Source: Parabacteroides goldsteinii (GTDB lineage Bacteria; Bacteroidota; Bacteroidia; Bacteroidales; Tannerellaceae). From it: a stretch of DNA of 64,000 nt. A model generated the notes under the pieces. That model had not been told where the DNA came from. It ran no database searches and was given only the letters and a program-made list of their open reading frames with translations. The position numbers were made by a program, and so were the translations under genes. Shown one piece after another: positions 17,454 through 27,586 of the stretch (its first letter is position 1; every line of letters begins with the position of its first letter). The stretch lies in NCBI RefSeq assembly GCF_015550595.1, contig NZ_JADNBB010000003.1, positions 290,325-354,324 of the forward strand, written 5' to 3'.

Positions 17454-20400
17454 TTATGCCTCTCTGTATTTTTCTGCGTACTCAGCAGGAGATAACCCAT
17501 AAAAATCCTTGAAACAATTCGAAAAATATTGATGAGAACCAAAACCCACCGCATATGCAACTTCCGATATCGATATTTTCTTGGTACGAAGCAGTTGGGC
17601 TGCATATTCCAGTCGGACATTACGCAGATAAGTACTTGGAGTCAACCTGCATATTTCTTTTAGTTTACGATGTAGATGGACACGGCTGATCCCCAATTCC
17701 GCACTCAGCGACTCTATACTCAATGAAGAGTCGCTGATGTGTTCCCGAATGATCCGGTTCAACTTCTCCATCAATTTATCATCAGCACTTTTTACATTGA
17801 AATCAGTCGTTTCGGAGGTATGATCCGTCTTTTCTCCGGCTTTCGCAAAGGCTTGTCTATTCAATAAGTTAATAATATTTGCAAGCAAATATCGCAGATC
17901 AAAAGGTTTGGATATATATACATCCGCCCCGGATTTCAGACCTTCCACACTATCATCCAACGTCGTTTTCGCGGTAAGCATAATAATCGGTATTTGCCGG
18001 GTATTATTATTTCCACGCAAACGTTGAGTCATTTCCAAACCATCCATAACCGGCATCATCACATCGGTAATAATTAAATCCGGGTAACTGGAGGCAGCTA
18101 CTTCATAACCGGCCTTTCCATCCATCGCTTCCCTGATAAGAAAGTGTTCCTGTAATTCGTTCCTCAATAAGGCTAAGATATCAAGATTATCTTCTACCAG
18201 CAGGATGGTGGGTTTTCGTGACAAACGATTATTTTTACTAACAGAATCCGCTTCATTTTTATCCCATGCATCTATTTGAATGTTCATTGACTCGATAGGC
18301 ACATTACAGTTTTCATTTAGTGGAGTATCACACAATTCCTCCGATTGATAGTTTTCTCTTAGAAAAGGTACCCGTACTGTAAACACACTCCCTTCTCCCG
18401 GAACGCTCGACACATCTATAGTACCATGATGCAATTCCACCAACATTCGGCAAAGATGAAGGCCGATCCCTGTCCCAATATTCCCGACATTGTTCCTTTG
18501 ATCAACCTGATAAAAGCGTTCAAATATCGTATGAATATATTCCGGTGAAATTCCTTTTCCATTATCCTGAACGGTAAACTCCAGATACATATTTTCAGAA
18601 ACAGACAAATGAATCTCAATTTTTCCTCCTTTATTTGTAAACTTGAAAGCATTAGAGAGGAGATTATAAATAATCTTATCCATAAAATCAATATCTATCC
18701 AAACCGTATCGGGTATCTGTTCGGAAATAAAAGATAACTGAATATCCTTATCTTTCCCTAACGGACTAAAAGAATCAACTACGTCATTGACAAAAGAGAC
18801 TACATCTGTCTTACGTACTGCAAGTTTCATTTGCCCCCGATCAATCTTACGGATATCCAAGAGTTGATTTATCAGCCGGAGGATACGATTAGCATTCCGG
18901 TTCATAATATGATAAACTACCTGTCTCGAAGAATCCGTATCTTCCTGTATTAATTTAAGAAGCGGAGATATTACCAACGTTAATGGCGTTCGGATCTCAT
19001 GAGATATATCTGTAAAGAATTGCAACTTGGATTGTACCAAACGTTCATTATGTTCTTTTTCCAACATTCGTTGTTTTTCCCTCAGACGAATCATCGTCAA
19101 ACGAAAAATACCATATAAAAATAATAAGGTCAACATAGCATAAAGACTCTTTGCCCACCATGTCAACCACCACGGAGGTGTGATCACAATAGACAAACAG
19201 ACTGTTTGCTCGTTTTCCGGAACCGTATAAGCTTTCACTCTAAACATATATGAACCGGGGGGAAGATTTGTATATATCGCCGTACGATTACCCCGGATGG
19301 CATTCTGCCAATCCCGATCCAGCCCTTCCAACATATATTCATACCTTACCCTTTCAGGAGAAACGGCCTCCAGAGCATTAAAAACTATCGACAAATTATT
19401 CTGACGGTAATTAAGCGTGATCTCCTGTGTCTCGGACAGAACTTCATTCAACAGGATTTTTCCCTGATAAGCCTGTCCTACTTCTATCTTATCATTAAAA
19501 ACAAATAATCCGGATAATAAAAGACCTGAAAGAGGTGTTTCCCTGGCTAACTTATCCGGATCAAACCAGGTAATGCCTCGTGTCCCTCCAAAATAAAGAC
19601 ATCCTGACTGACTATGAGTAGATGCCTGAAGCTTAAACTCCTGGTTAGTTATGCCATCATATGTTCCGTAACCAATAAAACGGTCCTGTTCTTTCTGATA
19701 AACGGCGATTCCACTATTCGTACTAACCCAAAAATTACCGGATGAATCCAATTCAAAACCAGCAATTAAATTATCCGGCAAACCATCCTGTATTGTATAT
19801 AGAGAACCTTTCTTTAAGTCCTTATCAATTTTATTTAAACCCCAGTTTGTGCCAATCCAAATATTATTGTCCTTATCTTCTAAAATAGCGATAGCTGTAT
19901 TATTCTGAATTAAACTATCTTTCCCTGTATAATAGCAAATAGTATTACTCTCTACATCCATACAACTCAGACCAGCATATGTTCCGACCCACAACCTGTT
20001 ATTACTATCTATATACACGAAATTACACCAGTTACTCAGCAAATAGCTATCAGTATCATCGCCAGTTTGTCTGAAATAAGAGAACTGTCCGGTAGTATGA
20101 TCCATGCGATTAACACCTCCTCCATTAGTTGCAATCCATACGTGCCCTTCATGATCCTCCGCAAAGCTAGTAACATGATTACAATTAAGTTGCGATTTTC
20201 CCCCTTCCTTATAATAATAATGCCTTATGTCTCCTGTTCGGGTATTATAAATATAAAAACCATGAAGGTAAGTTCCAATATACATCAGTCCTCTGGAATC
20301 CTGAAAAAGACTGGTTATTACATTTTCCTCCGGCAATATACGCTGCTCCACCTTATATTGATTATTGACATAGCACAACTTGAATAACCCTCCGCCATTG

Positions 20401-21518
20401 GTTCCTACCCACAATTTCTGTTCCCTGTCAATCCACAATGCACCTACACTTTGATCTGTTATATCCAATTCGCTGTAAGGGTTATTCTCTATAATCCGAA
20501 AGCCATCTTCTTCTGCAGGTATAACAACGATTCCTTTCTCTACGTATCCAACCCAAATATTTCCCTGCCGATCCTCACATAAGGCTTGCACTTTACCTGT
20601 CATAGGATTAAATCCGAAATTCTGAATACCATAAGGTATTAACGTTTCCTTTTCCTCATCCAATAACCATAATCCTCCTCCATCCGTACCGACCCAAATA
20701 CGCTGCTTCCGATCTTTTATCAAACAGACTGACAACCTTGCTTCAGGAATCCGATCGCACCCTTTCAATGGTCGTACCAACCGGGTTACCGGGTCAATAT
20801 ATATCAGTCCATACCCCAGTGCTGCTACCAGAATATTTCCTTTATTATCCGTACATAGTGAAAAGATAGAATGCTCTGCCAGAATATGATTAGAGTCTGA
20901 CAAGTTATTTATGTTCTCCAAAACTGCTGTTTCAGGATGAAAAATAGCAATACCATTATATTTACTACCTAACCACAGATCACCATTATCTGCAACAAAC
21001 AAGGTTGTAATATCCATACTCTTCACATCTGGAAGCTCATATAGAATGACTGTATTATCTTTCGGTTGTATTCGCACCAGTCCACGATCTGAAAGAACAA
21101 TCCAGACAAATCCATTCTTATCTTCTTCGATACAGGATATCTTAGAATGAGCCAGATATTGATACAAATCTTTAAAGCTGGAAGTAAATTGTTCTGTCCG
21201 GTAGTCGTATTTATAAAGTCCGCTAAGCGTTCCTATCCAGAAGTTTCCAAAAGAGTCTTCATACATGGCGGTAATATAATTATCCGGTAAAGAATTCTTC
21301 TTCTGAAACGACTGGGTGAACATTTTCACATCTGCTCCCGTAACCCGGCCTAATCCACAATCTGTACCGACCCACATCTGGTTTCTGCGGTCCTGATAAA
21401 TTAAATGGATACTGTTATTCAATAATCCATCTTCTACAGATATAAAGCGCATGGATGCAAATAGTCGGCTACCAGGCAGCAAGAACAAAAGAATTATACA
21501 CAATATAAGTTTCTTCAT
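17454..21518 (-). CDS. Hybrid two-component system regulator of the polysaccharide utilisation locus
   Basis: 1354 residues from the ATG at 21518, which begins a signal peptide (MKKLILCIILLFLLPGSRLFA); an ATG 69 bp upstream gives a non-secretory extension and is less likely. Two beta-propellers of Reg_prop repeats (W-[VI]-G-T-[ND]-x-G-G-L) fill about residues 25-720, then a Y_Y_Y domain, one membrane helix near 800, HisKA with His840 (ISHEIRTP), HATPase_c, a receiver with Asp1152 (ITDVMMP), and a C-terminal AraC helix-turn-helix. The periplasmic propeller senses an oligosaccharide and the fused DNA-binding end activates the locus. It is divergent from susC with 206 bp between starts, the usual arrangement. 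Confidence 0.96.
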   Translation of the reverse strand: MKKLILCIILLFLLPGSRLFASMRFISVEDGLLNNSIHLIYQDRRNQMWVGTDCGLGRVTGADVKMFTQSFQKKNSLPDNYITAMYEDSFGNFWIGTLSGLYKYDYRTEQFTSSFKDLYQYLAHSKISCIEEDKNGFVWIVLSDRGLVRIQPKDNTVILYELPDVKSMDITTLFVADNGDLWLGSKYNGIAIFHPETAVLENINNLSDSNHILAEHSIFSLCTDNKGNILVAALGYGLIYIDPVTRLVRPLKGCDRIPEARLSVCLIKDRKQRIWVGTDGGGLWLLDEEKETLIPYGIQNFGFNPMTGKVQALCEDRQGNIWVGYVEKGIVVIPAEEDGFRIIENNPYSELDITDQSVGALWIDREQKLWVGTNGGGLFKLCYVNNQYKVEQRILPEENVITSLFQDSRGLMYIGTYLHGFYIYNTRTGDIRHYYYKEGGKSQLNCNHVTSFAEDHEGHVWIATNGGGVNRMDHTTGQFSYFRQTGDDTDSYLLSNWCNFVYIDSNNRLWVGTYAGLSCMDVESNTICYYTGKDSLIQNNTAIAILEDKDNNIWIGTNWGLNKIDKDLKKGSLYTIQDGLPDNLIAGFELDSSGNFWVSTNSGIAVYQKEQDRFIGYGTYDGITNQEFKLQASTHSQSGCLYFGGTRGITWFDPDKLARETPLSGLLLSGLFVFNDKIEVGQAYQGKILLNEVLSETQEITLNYRQNNLSIVFNALEAVSPERVRYEYMLEGLDRDWQNAIRGNRTAIYTNLPPGSYMFRVKAYTVPENEQTVCLSIVITPPWWLTWWAKSLYAMLTLLFLYGIFRLTMIRLREKQRMLEKEHNERLVQSKLQFFTDISHEIRTPLTLVISPLLKLIQEDTDSSRQVVYHIMNRNANRILRLINQLLDIRKIDRGQMKLAVRKTDVVSFVNDVVDSFSPLGKDKDIQLSFISEQIPDTVWIDIDFMDKIIYNLLSNAFKFTNKGGKIEIHLSVSENMYLEFTVQDNGKGISPEYIHTIFERFYQVDQRNNVGNIGTGIGLHLCRMLVELHHGTIDVSSVPGEGSVFTVRVPFLRENYQSEELCDTPLNENCNVPIESMNIQIDAWDKNEADSVSKNNRLSRKPTILLVEDNLDILALLRNELQEHFLIREAMDGKAGYEVAASSYPDLIITDVMMPVMDGLEMTQRLRGNNNTRQIPIIMLTAKTTLDDSVEGLKSGADVYISKPFDLRYLLANIINLLNRQAFAKAGEKTDHTSETTDFNVKSADDKLMEKLNRIIREHISDSSLSIESLSAELGISRVHLHRKLKEICRLTPSTYLRNVRLEYAAQLLRTKKISISEVAYAVGFGSHQYFSNCFKDFYGLSPAEYAEKYREA

Positions 21519-21683
21519 ACAGGTAACAATAGTTCGACACAAATGTAAGTATTTTTCCAGCAAAAAACAGTGCATTACAATGTACATAACATAATCTTTA
21601 AATATTGAGACATATTCTTAAACCTGTTACAAGGGCCTAAGCTCTTTATTACACCTGCAGTCGTTATCTATCAAAACATACCC

Positions 21684-21691
21684 TACATTTG
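21684..21691 (+). promoter_or_regulatory. -7 box of the susC operon in the divergent regulator-susC gap
   Basis: TACATTTG matches TAnnTTTG, about 33 bp before the susC ATG. No TTTG is seen at -33, as expected for a promoter that needs the AraC-type output of the adjacent hybrid regulator. Confidence 0.55.
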
Positions 21692-21724
21692 TTTCAACAT
21701 GTATAACTTTAAAATCATTCTTTT

Positions 21725-24700
21725 ATGAAAAGGAAATGTAGTACCTTTTTATCGCAGGACCTAACTAAAAGGTTTATGCGAAATTTGACTCTCACAGCCC
21801 TTTTATTAATAGTAGGACTTTCAGCCTATGCACAAACAGGCAGTCAGATCAACGGTGTTGTATTATCGGCAACAGATAATCTTCCTTTGATCGGCGTAAA
21901 TATTGTCCAGCTGGGAACTTCGAACGGAACAGTCACGAATGTAGATGGCAACTTTACTCTAACCGTTCCGGAAAACTCTTTCTTAACGATTTCATATATC
22001 GGATATATGGAACAACAAATCAAGGTAATTTCCGGAAAAGATCATTACAGGATATTACTTAAAGAAGACTCTCAAACATTGGAAGAAGTCGTGGTGGTAG
22101 GCTATGGTGTACAAAAGAAAAAATTAGTCACTGGAGCAACAATACAGGTAAAAGGTGACGATATACAGAAATTGAATACCGTCTCCCCTCTTTCCGCACT
22201 ACAAAGCCAGACACCAGGGGTAAATATCATGAAAAAATCCGGACAACCCGGTGAAGGTTTCAAAGTAAATATCCGTGGTATCGGTACAATTGGTAACTCC
22301 CAACCTCTTTATATAGTAGATGGCGTATCCAGAGGCAACATCGACTATCTCAATCCGGCAGATATCGAATCATTAGATGTATTAAAAGACGCTGCTTCCG
22401 CAGCCATCTACGGATCACGTGCAGCAAACGGAGTCGTATTAGTTACAACAAAACAAGGTAAAGCCGGCAAAGCGTCCATACAATATGATGGATACTTCGG
22501 TGTACAAAACGTTTATAAAAGCCAGCCTCTGCTCAATGCACAGGAATATGCCATGATCATGAATGAAGCACAAATAAACTCAGGACTCAGACCTTATGAT
22601 TTTACCAATATGATGGATGCGGGCGATTGGGAGCGTATTCAAAACAGTAGTTGGAAAGGAACAAACTGGTTAAAAGAATTGGAAAATGAAAATGCTCCGA
22701 TGCAAAGCCACGCCCTTAACATCTCCGGAGGAACAGAGCAGTCGGTCTATTCAATCGGACTTTCATACACCACACAGGAAGGAATTTACGGCAAACCAGT
22801 ACAACCCCAATACAGCCGTTATACAGCAAGAGTAAACACAGACCATACTCTTTATAAAGTAAAAGATATGGACATTATCAAATTCGGCGAAAACATGTCT
22901 TATTCTTTCTCTGAAAAAAACGGTATCGGTATCGGTAACTTTGGCTGGAACGATATTGCCAATGCACTGAGAATAAGTCCATTTATGCCGCTTTGGGCAA
23001 AAGATGCCAATGGGAATGAGATAGAAGGTGAATATCACTACGCCATACCCTGGAATAACAGGCAAGCCAACCCGATTGGCGATATGGTTTATCAGAGAGG
23101 TCAGAATATATCCAAAAATCATAATCTGGACGGAAACTTCTTCGCAGTAATACAACCCATCAAAAATCTTAAATTCCGCAGCAGCTTCGGTTTTAATATA
23201 AGTGCCAATACTTACAGGAGTTATTCGCCGGAATACAAATTAAGTCCTGAAAACTTTCGTACGGAAGACCTCACTTACCAAAGTTCCGGGGTAGGATTAG
23301 GCTGGACATTCGAAAATACGCTTTCTTACGCATTCAATATCAACCAGGTACATAGTTTCGACGCATTAATCGGAATGTCTGCCGAACGATGGGGTTTAGG
23401 AGACAACCTTAATGCTAAAAATGTAAATTCAATCTTTGATGATTTTGACCATGCTTATATAGATAATGCAAATGTTGTTGATGCTTCCAAAACCTCTATT
23501 GGAGGTAGTCCCTGGGGCAAAGGCGGCATCATGTCTTATTTCGGCCGTATCAATTATAACTATAAAGAAAAATACATGGCTACACTGGTCATGCGTTCAG
23601 ACGGTTCATCCAATTTCGCCAAAGGAAATCGCTGGGGGTATTTTCCTTCCGTATCTGCAGGTTGGGTTATGAGTAACGAGGATTTTATGGAATCGACAAA
23701 GAGTTGGATGGACTTCATGAAGTTGCGTGCCAGTTGGGGGCAGAATGGAAACCAGTCTATTTCTCCTTTCCAATATCTGGCCACAATCTCTTTCTATGAT
23801 GCTTATTACTTTATAGGTACGGATAAAGGACAAATATCACAAGGTGCATTTCCTGACATCTTACCCAATCAGAACGTAACATGGGAGACTTCCGAACAAA
23901 TTGACCTGGGTTTCGACGCTCGTTTCATAAACAATCGGTTAGGTATCAATTTCGACTGGTATAACAAAAAAACGAAAGACTGGTTAGTTCCCGCTCCCGT
24001 CTTAGCCAGTTATGGTACAGGCGCTCCATATATCAACGGTGGAGATATTGTGAACAAAGGTATCGAAATTGCCATGAACTGGAATGACCAGGCAGGCGAC
24101 TTCACCTATGGAATCAGTGCAAATATGTCTTATAATAAAAATGAAGTAACCCGTATTGCTAATAGTGAAGGCATCATTCGCTCCGATGTAAAAATCAGTA
24201 ACGGTACGGCGAGTATTCCCCGTGCTGAAGTAGGACGTCCTATCGGTTACTTCTGGGGATATAAAACAGACGGGCTCTTCCAAAATGATAATGACGTACA
24301 GAATTACAAGAATAACGACGGAAAAGTAATCATGCCGACAGCCCAACCCGGAGATGTCCGTTTCGTAGACCTGAATGGTGACGGAGTTATTGATGATAAG
24401 GATAAAACAATGATCGGTGATCCTAATCCGGATGTGTTATTCGGATTAAATCTCAACTTGGGATATAAAGGTTTTGATCTCTCAATCACAACTAACGGTT
24501 CATTCGGTAATCAGATCATCAAATCATATCGCGGAGCCGGAGACAGTCCTCAGGATAATTATACAACCGAAATATTCGGCAGATGGCATGGCGAAGGAAC
24601 CTCTAACAAAATACCCCGTATTACGAATGGGACACATATCAACCGTCAATATATATCCGACCTATACGTTGAAAACGGAGATTACTGGAGAATCAATAAT

Positions 24701-24928
24701 ATTACTCTCGGCTATGACTTCAAGAAGTTATTCAAGAAAGTCCCTTTCGAACAACTCCGACTTTATATTACAGCCCAGAACTTGTTTACTATTACAGGAT
24801 ATTCAGGAATGGATCCGGAGATTGGAACCAGTACAGATGACACAAACTCCGGATGGGCTAGTGGTATTGATGTAGGATTCTATCCGTTACCCAGAACATA
24901 TATGGTTGGAGCAAATATTAAATTCTAA
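21725..24928 (+). CDS. SusC/RagA-family TonB-linked outer-membrane transporter
   Basis: 1067 residues. The signal peptide ends at LSAYAQ; Met18 is an alternative start. Domain order: carboxypeptidase D regulatory-like domain (GVVLSATDNLPLIGVNIVQ, about 40-115), the TonB-box-like EEVVVVGYG, a plug domain with SQTPGVNIMKKSG and the RGIGTIGNSQPLYIVDGV block, and a 22-strand barrel ending at a C-terminal Phe. With the following SusD-like lipoprotein it forms the pedal-bin complex that binds and imports oligosaccharide. It is first in the susC-susD-lipoprotein-GH26-GH28 operon. Confidence 0.97.
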   Translation: MKRKCSTFLSQDLTKRFMRNLTLTALLLIVGLSAYAQTGSQINGVVLSATDNLPLIGVNIVQLGTSNGTVTNVDGNFTLTVPENSFLTISYIGYMEQQIKVISGKDHYRILLKEDSQTLEEVVVVGYGVQKKKLVTGATIQVKGDDIQKLNTVSPLSALQSQTPGVNIMKKSGQPGEGFKVNIRGIGTIGNSQPLYIVDGVSRGNIDYLNPADIESLDVLKDAASAAIYGSRAANGVVLVTTKQGKAGKASIQYDGYFGVQNVYKSQPLLNAQEYAMIMNEAQINSGLRPYDFTNMMDAGDWERIQNSSWKGTNWLKELENENAPMQSHALNISGGTEQSVYSIGLSYTTQEGIYGKPVQPQYSRYTARVNTDHTLYKVKDMDIIKFGENMSYSFSEKNGIGIGNFGWNDIANALRISPFMPLWAKDANGNEIEGEYHYAIPWNNRQANPIGDMVYQRGQNISKNHNLDGNFFAVIQPIKNLKFRSSFGFNISANTYRSYSPEYKLSPENFRTEDLTYQSSGVGLGWTFENTLSYAFNINQVHSFDALIGMSAERWGLGDNLNAKNVNSIFDDFDHAYIDNANVVDASKTSIGGSPWGKGGIMSYFGRINYNYKEKYMATLVMRSDGSSNFAKGNRWGYFPSVSAGWVMSNEDFMESTKSWMDFMKLRASWGQNGNQSISPFQYLATISFYDAYYFIGTDKGQISQGAFPDILPNQNVTWETSEQIDLGFDARFINNRLGINFDWYNKKTKDWLVPAPVLASYGTGAPYINGGDIVNKGIEIAMNWNDQAGDFTYGISANMSYNKNEVTRIANSEGIIRSDVKISNGTASIPRAEVGRPIGYFWGYKTDGLFQNDNDVQNYKNNDGKVIMPTAQPGDVRFVDLNGDGVIDDKDKTMIGDPNPDVLFGLNLNLGYKGFDLSITTNGSFGNQIIKSYRGAGDSPQDNYTTEIFGRWHGEGTSNKIPRITNGTHINRQYISDLYVENGDYWRINNITLGYDFKKLFKKVPFEQLRLYITAQNLFTITGYSGMDPEIGTSTDDTNSGWASGIDVGFYPLPRTYMVGANIKF

Positions 24929-24942
24929 ATTAAAGACAACTT

Positions 24943-26667
24943 ATGAAACGACTATTTATATATATTATAGCATCTGCATCCTTCCTGAACACAGGCTGCA
25001 GCGACTTTCTGGATACAGATAACCTGACCAAGAAAGACAACACAAATTTCCCTATGTCACCAGAAGACGCAACACAATCGTTATATGGTGCCTATTCAAC
25101 AATGATCACTTTTGATGCCAACGAACATCCTTTTATGGTAGCGGAACTACTATCTGACGATCGTTTCGGCGGTGGCGGACAAAACGACCGCAACCCACAG
25201 GCTCTTAATGTATTCAAAGCGACTTCCGAGAATCAGTTGAAAGGAGCCTGGAGTAATCTGTACAAAGGTATTTTCCGGTGTAACATGCTTCTGACCACCC
25301 TGGACCAAGTTCCTTCCTGGGAAAGTGAAGCTCAAAAAAATAAAATAAAAGGCGAAGCATGCTTCCTGCGTGCATTCTTTTATTTCAATATGGCACGTAT
25401 GTGGGGTTCTGTACCCTTGGTGATAGAACCAATCCCTCAGAATAATCCGAAAGCAACTCCGGAGGAATTATTCGCACAGATCTTCCTTGATTTGAAAACA
25501 GCAATCGAAAACTTATCGCCCGTCCAACAGCCGGCATCCGAATTAGGTCGTGCTACGAAATGGGCGGCAGAGGCTTTAATGGCACGCGCTTATCTATTCT
25601 ATGACGGATATTATAATCAAAACGCCCGTAAAGAGGTGAAACTTGCCGATAAGACTTCCATCAATCAAGCAAATGTCACAGAATGGTTAAATGATTGTAT
25701 CAATAACAGTGGTCACAAACTAGCTTCTGATTTCAGGAATTTATGGCCTTATTCTATTGATATACCGGAAGCTGATTACCTGTATGCCAAAAACAATCAT
25801 TTGAGCTGGCTACGGGAAACAGGAGACAACAAGGAAAGCATATTCGTTGGAAAACATTCCATATTAGGCAGTTGGGATACTCCTAACTCTGATAAATATA
25901 GCAATCAAGTCAATATTTATATGGGATTAAGAGATCAGACACTCGTACCTTTCGGACAAGGCTGGGGATTCGGCCCAGTGGTTCCTACATTATATAATGA
26001 ATGGGCAGATAATGACCTGAGAAAAAAAGGCTCTATCTGTAACGTCAATGATACCGAAGAAAACTTACCTGATTATAAATGGGGAGGTGATATGATGTGG
26101 CAGGAAACCGGCCTTTGGCAAAAGAAATATATTCCGATCAATGTACGCCGGAAAAACGCCTCCGGCATTGAAGAGATCTGTAATTACAGTTGTGTTTTAT
26201 ATGGCAGAACTCCTAATTTTTCACAGGATAACACGCAAGATATTGTCTACATCCGTTTTGCTGATGTATTGCTGATGCATGCCGAATTAACCAAAACGAC
26301 AGACGGCATCAACAAAGTCAGAAGCCGTGTAAACCTTGAACCTATAGCAGCCTATAGCGATGAAACCTTACAGAAGGAAAGGAGATACGAACTGGCATTT
26401 GAAGGCTGTCGCTATTACGATCTGCTGCGTTGGTATGGTAAAGAAGCCGGTGTCATCATGAAAAATAATATGACCGGATCTAAAATATGGAATATGGCAC
26501 AGCCAACCACCATCAACCAGGATCGTGGCAACGACTATTTCAACAATATTGACCAACGGGTTAGAGAAACCGGCGGTTTCTTACAAATACCTAACGAAGA
26601 AATAACCTTATCCGGAGGAGTCTTAACACAGAATCCGGGTTGGGAAGGAGCTTCCGTTATGTTCTGA
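24943..26667 (+). CDS. SusD/RagB-family nutrient-binding outer-membrane lipoprotein
   Basis: 574 residues. Lipoprotein signal with Cys19 (NTGCSDFLD) followed by acidic residues, typical for surface export in Bacteroidales. TPR-like helices of the SusD fold include GEACFLRAFFYFNMARMWG and ATKWAAEALMARAYL. The C-terminal ERRYELAFEGCRYYDLLRW block is the most conserved SusD signature. It acts as the lid of the SusC transporter and binds glycan. It begins 14 bp after susC. Confidence 0.96.
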   Translation: MKRLFIYIIASASFLNTGCSDFLDTDNLTKKDNTNFPMSPEDATQSLYGAYSTMITFDANEHPFMVAELLSDDRFGGGGQNDRNPQALNVFKATSENQLKGAWSNLYKGIFRCNMLLTTLDQVPSWESEAQKNKIKGEACFLRAFFYFNMARMWGSVPLVIEPIPQNNPKATPEELFAQIFLDLKTAIENLSPVQQPASELGRATKWAAEALMARAYLFYDGYYNQNARKEVKLADKTSINQANVTEWLNDCINNSGHKLASDFRNLWPYSIDIPEADYLYAKNNHLSWLRETGDNKESIFVGKHSILGSWDTPNSDKYSNQVNIYMGLRDQTLVPFGQGWGFGPVVPTLYNEWADNDLRKKGSICNVNDTEENLPDYKWGGDMMWQETGLWQKKYIPINVRRKNASGIEEICNYSCVLYGRTPNFSQDNTQDIVYIRFADVLLMHAELTKTTDGINKVRSRVNLEPIAAYSDETLQKERRYELAFEGCRYYDLLRWYGKEAGVIMKNNMTGSKIWNMAQPTTINQDRGNDYFNNIDQRVRETGGFLQIPNEEITLSGGVLTQNPGWEGASVMF

Positions 26668-26697
26668 TAAAATATTTACCAATAAACATAGTATCTT

Positions 26698-27558
26698 ATG
26701 AAAGCTAAAATAATATTTCTGTTCTTATTATTACTGACAATCTTTACAGCCTGTGAACCGATTGAAGATCGGCAAGATGCAGGGAATGTATTAAAAGAGA
26801 GTGAACTAATTTTCAATATTATTCAGGAAACGACAGGAAGCAATACCGTTATATTCGAAAACAAAACACAGGGAATCTTGCCTTTCTTCGACTGGGGCTC
26901 CGGTTTTTCTAATAAAACACAAGCTGAGGCTTATTTCCCATTTGCCGGAACCTATTCGGTAACCTTCACTGCTTATTGTGCCGGAGGTAATATCAGTACA
27001 AGCAAAGAGTTTACTGTCAACCAAAATGATCCGGTCTATTTCAATGATCCGGCATGGAATCTTATATCTGGCAACGGCAGTGGCAAAACCTGGATATTTG
27101 CAACAGATATCCCTTCCTCTAATTTTGGTGGAAGGATATGGGGTAATGGCGGATATCTCGATATCCCTTCCGGCCCTAACTGGTGGGGACGGACTTTCGA
27201 GGATGCCAAAGATGACGGAATAGATCTCAATGCCGAGTTATATTTCGACCTGGACGGTGCGGCTCACATGAAAACAATCAGTAATGGAACCACAACTACT
27301 GGTAATTATGACTTTAAACTGAATGAAAAAGTCATGACCAGTGATGGTCAGATATGGGCCATAGGAAGTATCGAATTCTCCGGAGCCACCATTCCTCACG
27401 GCATTAGTCAAAACGAAGGGCAAAAACCTGTGTATAAGTTTGATATCTGTACGTTAACCGAAAATGAACTGGTATTATGTTACAACACAGAAGGGAATAG
27501 AACCCAGGGCTGTGAAAGCTGGTACTGGCGTTTTAAGAGAAAAGGGTTTAATTATTAA
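26698..27558 (+). CDS. Candidate surface glycan-binding lipoprotein with a PKD-like domain
   Basis: 286 residues. Lipoprotein signal with the lipobox TACEP (Cys19). Residues about 40-110 resemble a PKD/Ig-like domain, with DWGSGFSNKTQAEAYFPF followed by GTYSVTFTAYCAGG. The second half (WNLISGNGSGKTWIF onward) is a Trp- and Gly-rich beta-sandwich with many surface aromatics, suited to glycan binding. No catalytic motif is visible. Its place between susD and the first hydrolase is where surface glycan-binding proteins are usually encoded. The function is inferred from position and architecture. Confidence 0.72.
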   Translation: MKAKIIFLFLLLLTIFTACEPIEDRQDAGNVLKESELIFNIIQETTGSNTVIFENKTQGILPFFDWGSGFSNKTQAEAYFPFAGTYSVTFTAYCAGGNISTSKEFTVNQNDPVYFNDPAWNLISGNGSGKTWIFATDIPSSNFGGRIWGNGGYLDIPSGPNWWGRTFEDAKDDGIDLNAELYFDLDGAAHMKTISNGTTTTGNYDFKLNEKVMTSDGQIWAIGSIEFSGATIPHGISQNEGQKPVYKFDICTLTENELVLCYNTEGNRTQGCESWYWRFKRKGFNY

Positions 27559-27586
27559 TCAATGATAAGTCAGACATCTGTCTCAT

